Shown in pieces: positions 57,390 to 64,000 of a DNA stretch of 64,000 nt. The notes below the pieces were generated by a model, which was given only the letters and a program-made list of their open reading frames with translations, was not told the origin of the DNA and ran no database searches. The first letter of the stretch is position 1; each line of letters starts with the position of its first letter. Source of the DNA: Acidobacteriota bacterium (GTDB taxonomy: Bacteria; Acidobacteriota; Thermoanaerobaculia; Multivoradales; Multivoraceae). The translations under genes and the position numbers were made by a program. The stretch is taken from contig JAJCXN010000046.1 of NCBI GenBank assembly GCA_029263415.1, positions 186,001 through 250,000 on the forward strand, given 5' to 3'.

Positions 57390-59972
57390 ATGCCAAACTC
57401 TCGCTCCGGATTGCGACCGCCCAACAAGCCTCTTGTGCTCGCCGCCTTGGCAGTGGTGGCCTGGCTGCTCGCCCTCAGTGTTTCTGCCACCGCGCCGGCC
57501 CAAGGACCGGCCCAAGAACCAGATGAGACCGCCGGAGGCACCCCATCCCTCTCGGCAAAGCACAGCGACTTCCTGGAGTTAGTTGCGCCGCTCATGCATG
57601 AGACCGAGCGCAAGGTCTTTCTCGCTCTGGACAAAGACTACCGACGCGATGTCTTCATGCAACGGTTCTGGCGACTGCGCGACCCTTATCCCCAGACACC
57701 GCGCAACGAACTTCAAGAGCGCCTAGACGAGAACTTTCTCGCGCTACGCGACGAGATCAGCGAAGCGGAACCCGACGAAGCCACCGTGCTACTGCTCCAC
57801 GGCAAGCCGACCCGCCGGTTCCGCGACGCATGTGATCTGTTGATGCCCGTCAATGTTTGGTACTACCGACGCAGTGGCCTCATCGCCGACGAATTTCACG
57901 CGGTGTTTTATCGCAACGGAGACACCTGGAGTCTCTGGAAACCCAGCCAAGGTTTCGAGGTGTTGCTGATGCGGATGGGGTCGTTCGACCGGGAAGCGTC
58001 GCTGGCACGAGTCCAACAAGAATGCAGCCGTGGTGAGGAACTGCTCACCGCTCTCAGCCAGTCGCTCGATTGGGATGCTGTCCACGCGCGCGTTCTCAAG
58101 GCCCCAAACCCTGAATGGGCGCAAGCACTACTCGAAAGTTCAGCTCAAGTTGGAGCAGATTCTGAGGCACGCAGCATCCAAGCGACATCGCAGTTCGTCG
58201 GTAGACGACAGAGTCGGGTGGTTGTTCAAACGAGCCTTATGCTTGCAACCGGCGCCCAGCCAACCAGCGCCGAGCCAGCTGGGGCGGATACGCAACCGAG
58301 CGACGCGACAAGGCTCCTGGTTGATGGTGAGGTGATCCGCAATGATCAACTGTTCGATTCCTTCCGCTACCGATTCGAACTCCCTGCTGGCAGCGGGCCC
58401 GGCGCGGGCCACGGCCTAATGATCGAGCGCTATCTGCGACCCGGCACCTACCGGCTGGTCCTGCAAGCGAGCGAGCCAGCGACCGGCCGCAATTGGGTGA
58501 TGGACGAGGAGTTGACGGTTCCCGGACTCGCAGAGGTTACGGCGCCTGATCAAACGCTGGTCACCGCACAGATCGAAGAACCGTCCTTGGTGGCAACCGA
58601 ACCGAACGGCGTCGATGGCGCGTCCACCGGAATAGCAGCATCGCTGCGCTTGTCGGTGCCCAAGCGTGAACTCCTCATCGGGCCGTTCCGAGCCGAGGCC
58701 ATCACTGAAGGTGTTTCCATCCGCCGCGTTGCCTTTGAGCTCGACGGCGTGCGCGTCCTGAGCAAAGCCAGGCCTCCTTACAGTGTCGAACTAGACGCTG
58801 GGCGCGTGCCGCGAACACATGAATTGGTGGCGCTCGCCTACGACAACAACGGCGTCGAGATCGCACGCGATCAAGTCACCGTCAACGCCGGCCCGAGGCG
58901 CTTTAGTGTCCGCCTGCTCGAACCACGACGCGGAGTGAACTACGAGAACAGCGTGCGTGCGGTCGCAGAGGTCGACGTACCACCGCTCGAGAAACTCGAT
59001 AGCGTCGAGTTCTTCCTCAACGAGCAACGTGTGGCGACGCTCTACCAACAGCCATTCGCACTGCCCATCAAGATTCCGAGCGACGAGCCGCTGGCGTTTG
59101 TTCGCGTCACCGCCAAGCTGGCGGGAGGCCAACAGACCGAAGACCTGGTGTTCGTCAACTCACCGCACGAGGTCGAGTACGTCGATGTTGATCTGGTCGA
59201 AGTCTTTGCAACAGTGACCAACCGGCGCGGACATCCGGTCGACGGGATCGGCGAGGAGCTATTCGAGGTCTATGAGGACGACGAACTCCAACGCATCGAG
59301 GAGTTCCGGCAAGTAACCGATCTGCCGATCAATGCTTGCGTGTTGTTCGACACATCGACTTCCATGATCGAAAGGCTCAAGGAGGCCAAAGGGGCCGCTG
59401 AGTACTTCTTTGACCTAGTGCTTGAAGAACGTGACCGCGCATGCTTGATGACGTTCAACGACGTGCACGAACTGGTGGTCGACTTCACTCACAGCCCGGA
59501 GGTCCTGGCGGGCGGCTTGTCTCAAGTGACGGCCGAAGGGGAAACCGCTCTTTACGACAGCTTGATCCACACGCTCTATCTGTTCAACGGCCTGCGGGGC
59601 AAACGAGCGATCATCTTGCTCTCTGATGGCGCAGACTCGAAGAGCACTTACCGGTTCAGCGAAGTCTTGGAGTTCGCACGCCGATCAGAGGTCACTATTC
59701 ACGTGATCGGCGTGGATATTGGATCGCGCGAAATGGAAGCCCGCATGCGGCTATCGCAGCTGGCAAAAGACACCGGCGGGCGCACCTTCTTCATTGACGA
59801 AGTGAGTGAGCTGCGCCGGGTCTATGACTTGATCGAAAGGGATCTGCGATCGCAGTACCTGCTGGCGTATCAGTCCACCAATGCCGGGGGTCGAGAGCAG
59901 TTCCGCGAGGTCAAGGTAGTGGTCAAAGAAAGAGGCCTGAAGGCAAGAGCCTTGTCTGGGTACTACCCGTGA
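57390..59972 (+). CDS. GWxTD-domain plus VWFA-domain protein
   Basis: YRRDVFMQRFWRLRDPYPQTPRNELQERLDENF (GWxTD-type); NACVLFDTSTSMIERL (VWA), ending ALSGYYP. Start set at ATG 57390. Confidence 0.88.
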   Translation: MPNSRSGLRPPNKPLVLAALAVVAWLLALSVSATAPAQGPAQEPDETAGGTPSLSAKHSDFLELVAPLMHETERKVFLALDKDYRRDVFMQRFWRLRDPYPQTPRNELQERLDENFLALRDEISEAEPDEATVLLLHGKPTRRFRDACDLLMPVNVWYYRRSGLIADEFHAVFYRNGDTWSLWKPSQGFEVLLMRMGSFDREASLARVQQECSRGEELLTALSQSLDWDAVHARVLKAPNPEWAQALLESSAQVGADSEARSIQATSQFVGRRQSRVVVQTSLMLATGAQPTSAEPAGADTQPSDATRLLVDGEVIRNDQLFDSFRYRFELPAGSGPGAGHGLMIERYLRPGTYRLVLQASEPATGRNWVMDEELTVPGLAEVTAPDQTLVTAQIEEPSLVATEPNGVDGASTGIAASLRLSVPKRELLIGPFRAEAITEGVSIRRVAFELDGVRVLSKARPPYSVELDAGRVPRTHELVALAYDNNGVEIARDQVTVNAGPRRFSVRLLEPRRGVNYENSVRAVAEVDVPPLEKLDSVEFFLNEQRVATLYQQPFALPIKIPSDEPLAFVRVTAKLAGGQQTEDLVFVNSPHEVEYVDVDLVEVFATVTNRRGHPVDGIGEELFEVYEDDELQRIEEFRQVTDLPINACVLFDTSTSMIERLKEAKGAAEYFFDLVLEERDRACLMTFNDVHELVVDFTHSPEVLAGGLSQVTAEGETALYDSLIHTLYLFNGLRGKRAIILLSDGADSKSTYRFSEVLEFARRSEVTIHVIGVDIGSREMEARMRLSQLAKDTGGRTFFIDEVSELRRVYDLIERDLRSQYLLAYQSTNAGGREQFREVKVVVKERGLKARALSGYYP

Positions 59973-60003
59973 CGGGGGCGAGCACGAGCAGGAGACGGCG
60001 CAA

Positions 60004-60591
60004 ATGAGAATCATCCTGGGATCGGGCTCGCCGCGACGTCGGGAGTTGTTGGCGGGATTGGGATTGGAGTTCGAGGTCCGAGTCGCCGACATCGACGAAA
60101 GCGTTCGGAGCGGCGAGCAGGGTCTCGCCTACGTAGAGCGCCTTGCCCTTGAGAAGGGTCGGGCGGTGGCAAAGGGAGTTGACGACGCGAATTTGATCGT
60201 CGCCGCAGACACCATCGTTGAACTGGATGGGGAGTTGCTGGGCAAACCCAGAGACGAGATCGAAGCGAAGGCGATGTTGAATCGATTGAGCGGCGCCCTG
60301 CACCGGGTCCACACTGGAGTCGCGGTGTTGGCGAAGAGCCGTGAGGAAGCAGCCGTCGCCACGACTGGGGTTCAGTTCCACTCGATGAGTGAGGCCGAGA
60401 TCGACTGGTACGTCGCCACTGGTGAACCTTTGGACAAGGCCGGCGCCTATGGCATTCAGGCGCACGGGGCTTTGTTTGTGGCCGGCCTCGAGGGCGGGTA
60501 CTTCAACGTGGTAGGACTGCCGCTCGATCTTCTCTATCGCTTGGTCGGCCGCCTCGACATCGACTGGACCGGGTTGCCGCGGCGGCGCTAG
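60004..60591 (+). CDS. maf: Maf-family nucleotide pyrophosphatase
   Basis: IILGSGSPRRRELLAGLGLEFEV, VAADTIVELDGELLGKP, GAYGIQAHGALFVAGLEGGYFNVVGLPL. Confidence 0.95.
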   Translation: MRIILGSGSPRRRELLAGLGLEFEVRVADIDESVRSGEQGLAYVERLALEKGRAVAKGVDDANLIVAADTIVELDGELLGKPRDEIEAKAMLNRLSGALHRVHTGVAVLAKSREEAAVATTGVQFHSMSEAEIDWYVATGEPLDKAGAYGIQAHGALFVAGLEGGYFNVVGLPLDLLYRLVGRLDIDWTGLPRRR

Positions 60592-60766
60592 CGGGCCCAC
60601 TTTTCGCAAGCGCCGATGACTGCCCGTGCGCGACGTGGCTGGTATGCTCGCCGACCGCTTTGTGCTCTGCTCTACAGGGCCGCTCTGAGAACTCAAGAGG
60701 GCGCCTGGCCATGACTGCCAACCGCTCCCCCTCACTGCACCGCATGGTGCCCGGACCTCTTCCTTT

Positions 60767-61402
60767 ATGACGCAATCGCTCAGACAACGCGCTCGCGCCG
60801 CTGTTAAACGCTCCCCGATTTTTGCGGTTGTGCGCACCGACGACGTTGCCGAAGCCAAGCGACAAGCCCAGGTCTTCATTCGCGGCGGTCTTGAGATGAT
60901 CGAGGTCACCTTCAGCGTGCCCAACGCCACCGAACTGGTGCAAGAGCTGCTCGCTGAACGGCCCAGTGGGGCAAGCTACCTGGTCGGTATGGGCACCGTT
61001 ACCACCGAAGACCGTGCGCACCAAGCCATCGCAGCGGGCTCGGAGTTCCTGGTCTCGCCCAACACTTCTGTGAGCGTTGCCAAGGTCGCCAACGATGCCG
61101 ACACCTACCTCTTGCTAGGCGCACTGACGCCCACCGAAATCGTTACCGCCACCGAGCTCGGCGCCGATCTGGTGAAGGTCTATCCGCTGCCTCCAGTAGG
61201 TGGACCTGCGTACCTGAGCATCGTCAGGCAACCGCTAGGCGACATCCCTATGCTCGCAGGCGGAGGCTTCGCTGTGAGCGACATCCCTGACTACGTTGCT
61301 GCTGGCGCTGCTGCCTTCGGCATCGGTAGCCCGATGCTTGGCGCCAGCGACGATGAAAGTCTAGAACTCATAGCCCAAGCCTTGAGTCACGCGCGAGCAT
61401 GA
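60767..61402 (+). CDS. eda: 2-dehydro-3-deoxy-phosphogluconate aldolase family
   Basis: GGLEMIEVTFSVPNA, VGMGTVTTEDRAHQAIAAGSEFLVSP, ADLVKVYPL (Schiff-base Lys), PMLAGGGFAVSDIPDYVAAGAAAFGIGS. Confidence 0.92.
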   Translation: MTQSLRQRARAAVKRSPIFAVVRTDDVAEAKRQAQVFIRGGLEMIEVTFSVPNATELVQELLAERPSGASYLVGMGTVTTEDRAHQAIAAGSEFLVSPNTSVSVAKVANDADTYLLLGALTPTEIVTATELGADLVKVYPLPPVGGPAYLSIVRQPLGDIPMLAGGGFAVSDIPDYVAAGAAAFGIGSPMLGASDDESLELIAQALSHARA

Positions 61403-61845
61403 GCGCTCCCATCGTGACCCAGGGCCCCCACAAGCCCCTCTTGCAGCGCGAGGCGCACTACGATCCGGCGCCCGAGATTTTTGCCGCAGATAACCGTGGC
61501 TTCTTCTCGTTCCCGTTGGCCCAAGGTAGCCAGACCTATCAAGAGCTCACCGGGCTCGACGAGATTCGGCTCACGCTCTCGCTCTGGCACCCCTCTGAAA
61601 AGCAGGTCATCGACTACGACAAGGCGTACGTTGAAATCCGCGCTTCACTCAACCCGGACGACGAGCATTGGACGCGGATCGCAGAAGTCGAACCCGTGGT
61701 GCCGCCGTACAACACTGGCCAAAGATTCGACGGCTGGATCGTCTTGCCGGTGCTGAGCTTGAACATGGCGCTTCAGGTCTACGGTGGCGGGTTCCAACCG
61801 CGCTCGAGAATCCAGATCCGATCGAGCGCATTCTTCGTCGGCTAG
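61399..61845 (+). CDS. Conserved-looking hypothetical, 148 aa
   Basis: ATGA overlap with eda; no recognised motif. Confidence 0.75.
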   Translation: MSAPIVTQGPHKPLLQREAHYDPAPEIFAADNRGFFSFPLAQGSQTYQELTGLDEIRLTLSLWHPSEKQVIDYDKAYVEIRASLNPDDEHWTRIAEVEPVVPPYNTGQRFDGWIVLPVLSLNMALQVYGGGFQPRSRIQIRSSAFFVG

Positions 61846-61879
61846 AGCGCCTTCTTCGTCGCAAAAAGGGAATTCACTG

Positions 61880-63115
61880 GTGAATCGACTCGATCTGCTT
61901 CGGCAACAAGCACAAACGACCGAATCGAAAATCGTTCTATTGATCCTCGACGGCGTCGGCGACATCCGCACCATCGAGCAACCGCAGACGGCCCTCGAAG
62001 CAGCCCGCACGCCTCATCTCGATCAGCTATGTGAGAGCTCCTGCTTGGGTCGGCTGATTCCCGCGACCACCGGCATCACGCCCGGCAGCGGTCCCGGCCA
62101 CTTGGCACTCTTCGGCTACGACCCCACGATCGGCAAACACGACATCGGCCGTGGGGTTCTCGAAGCGCTCGGGTTAGGCCTTGATCTCGCACCCTCCACC
62201 CTTGCCGCTCGCTGCAACTTCGCCACCGTTGACGATCAAGGCAACATCACCGATCGGCGAGCTGGTCGTATCTCGAGCGAAGAAGGACACTGCATCTGCG
62301 ACCGACTCGCTCACGCACTCGAGACCATCGACACTGGCAGTATCTCGGTACGAGTAGCTCCTGGTGAGGGCTATCGCTTCGTCCTGCTATTCGACAGCTT
62401 GACCAGCACGCCTCTCAACACCAACCTCGCTGACACCGATCCGCAGCGCATCGGAGTGCCGTTGCTCCCACTCGCAGGCGAAACTGAAGCGGCGAGCGCA
62501 ACTGTACAACGGATCACCCCCGTGCTCGATCAGCTCCGCGCCACGCTCAAGAACGAGCCCAAAGCCAACGCCTTCTCCATGCGCGGTTTTTCCTCGTTGC
62601 CTGACCTACCGAGCTTCCAAGACCTCTACCAGCTTAGAGCTGGGGCGTTTGCTGGCTACCCGCTCTACCGCGGCGTCGCAAAAGCGTGCGGCATGGAGGT
62701 GGTTGAGTGCGGCAAGCGCATCGCAGACTTGACCGACACCATGACCGAACGGTGGGATGACTTCGACTTCTTCTTCGCCCACGTCAAACACACCGACCAA
62801 GCGGGAGAAGACGGGGACATTGTGACTAAGACCGCAGTGATCGAAGAAGTCGATCAAGAACTCCCTCGCCTTCTAGCACTCGGCCCAGATGTCTTAGCGA
62901 TCACCGGCGACCACTCCACTCCCGCTCCCATGAAGGCCCACTCCTGGCACCCCGTCCCGTTGTTCCTTCACGCCCAGTTCTGCGGCATCGACGACACCGT
63001 CCGCTTCACCGAACTTGAAGCAGCCGCTAAGGCAGGCATCGGCCGCCTGCCGGCTTCGGACCTGATGGGCTTGCTGCTCGCCAACGCTGGCAAATTGGCC
63101 AAGTTCGGAGCGTAG
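61880..63115 (+). CDS. apgM: 2,3-bisphosphoglycerate-independent phosphoglycerate mutase, archaeal type
   Basis: KIVLLILDGVGDIRTIEQPQTALEAARTPHLDQLCESSCLGRLIPATTGITPGSGPGHLALFGYDP; ITGDHSTPAPMKAHSWHPVPL. GTG 61880 start. Confidence 0.93.
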   Translation: MNRLDLLRQQAQTTESKIVLLILDGVGDIRTIEQPQTALEAARTPHLDQLCESSCLGRLIPATTGITPGSGPGHLALFGYDPTIGKHDIGRGVLEALGLGLDLAPSTLAARCNFATVDDQGNITDRRAGRISSEEGHCICDRLAHALETIDTGSISVRVAPGEGYRFVLLFDSLTSTPLNTNLADTDPQRIGVPLLPLAGETEAASATVQRITPVLDQLRATLKNEPKANAFSMRGFSSLPDLPSFQDLYQLRAGAFAGYPLYRGVAKACGMEVVECGKRIADLTDTMTERWDDFDFFFAHVKHTDQAGEDGDIVTKTAVIEEVDQELPRLLALGPDVLAITGDHSTPAPMKAHSWHPVPLFLHAQFCGIDDTVRFTELEAAAKAGIGRLPASDLMGLLLANAGKLAKFGA

Positions 63116-63174
63116 ACGGCCGGAGCGCGCGGTTGTGCGCTGGCTCGATTCGAAACAGGAGTTGCGAGCAGGTC

Positions 63175-64000
63175 CTAACCCAAAGCCTCGACCATCGCTT
63201 CAACCTCGTCGCCATCAACTTGGACAACCGTTCCCACCTCCGCCGCTCGCCGCTGAATCATCGCCAGCCCGACACCTGCTCCATCGGCCTCGCTGCACGC
63301 GGTGGTTACGGTTCCAGCCGCTCGCCCCTCAAACAACACCTCTGCGCCGGTCTGGACGCGGCTACCGGCATTCCAACGTATTCGCCTTACCACCTTGGGC
63401 GCTTGCCCTCGATAGTGCAGTCGAGCGATCACTTCCTGCCCCAAGTAGCAGCCCTTGGTGAAGTCGATCGCCTCGATCCCTGACTCTTGAGCCAAGTTGG
63501 CTTCGCCGTAGTCGATATCAAAGGCGGGTAATCCATGCTCCACCCGCAGCGGCTCTAGCGCCCCGGCGCCCACCAGCTCAAGGTCAAGCCGCTTCACCCA
63601 CTCTTCGACCACAGGTTCAACGATCGAGCTCGACACCCAAGCGATCAATGCGGGCGCGCCTAACCGTTCGTGGCGCGACACGGGAAGTTGAGTCCCAAAG
63701 AGCTCCACCACACCACCACCCCACGGGGTTTCAGGCCAAACACCCGCAGGCAGGCGATCCGCGATCGCTTCTCCTAACAACGCCAGAGGCACGAGGTCTT
63801 GCAGCGGCAGGACCTCCACTCGATCGGCGACGATGTACTTGGTCAGGTGCTCTCGCACTACTCGCGAACGACCCGGCGGCAGCAACAAGAAGAGGCGGTC
63901 TTCGAAGGCACTGACGACGGCGTCCGCCAGCACCTTGCCCTTGATCGTGGTGACAAAGCCATACACCCCTTGCTCCGGTTCGAGGTCCGCGACCGCCGAG
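63175..64000 (-). CDS. YgfZ/GcvT-like folate-binding protein, 5' end outside window
   Basis: FTKGCYLGQEVIARLHYRGQAPKVVRRI (KGCYxGQE). Frame stays open through 64000 (…SAVADLEPEQGVYGFVTTIKGKVLAD). Confidence 0.9.
   Translation of the reverse strand, partial: SAVADLEPEQGVYGFVTTIKGKVLADAVVSAFEDRLFLLLPPGRSRVVREHLTKYIVADRVEVLPLQDLVPLALLGEAIADRLPAGVWPETPWGGGVVELFGTQLPVSRHERLGAPALIAWVSSSIVEPVVEEWVKRLDLELVGAGALEPLRVEHGLPAFDIDYGEANLAQESGIEAIDFTKGCYLGQEVIARLHYRGQAPKVVRRIRWNAGSRVQTGAEVLFEGRAAGTVTTACSEADGAGVGLAMIQRRAAEVGTVVQVDGDEVEAMVEALG

Noticed and set aside
60592-60766. Riboswitch upstream of eda
   Set aside because: Only a small CACCGCATGGTG-type hairpin visible; no known riboswitch consensus recognised.

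Overview
High-GC bacterial chromosomal window, gene-dense and mostly housekeeping. Several family signatures suggest Acidobacteriota or a near relative: two VWFA-related 'acidobacterial' proteins ending LSGYYP, an ADOP-type duplicated permease and a GWxTD protein. I count about 50 confident CDSs and one tRNA-Ala(GGC). Recognisable blocks: tmk-holB; a type IV pilus block (pilT-pilC-pilS-pilR); moeA; a second NtrC-type kinase/regulator pair; prfA-prmC-murA-slt-rsmI; cysteine desulfurase-mnmA-TetR-ACT; ferritin-menB-subclass B3 metallo-beta-lactamase; eda-hypothetical-apgM. Most interesting unexplained signals: (1) a ~1 kb nested imperfect palindrome at 52642-53650, made of two inverted ~420-bp copies with hexanucleotide microsatellites at the outer edges and hairpin modules at the core; (2) a compact minus-strand cluster at 5207-9322 (N-terminally reduced asparagine-synthetase-like enzyme, radical SAM enzyme, halogenase-like flavoenzyme) that could be an undescribed small-molecule or peptide-modification pathway; (3) a 303-bp MITE-like element with 18-bp perfect terminal inverted repeats at 18487-18789 that supplies the stop codon of the adjacent gene, with a related fragment near 22.4 kb; (4) a candidate sigma-54 promoter upstream of a kinase/NtrC-regulator pair. 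All assignments come from reading the sequence; no database search was run.
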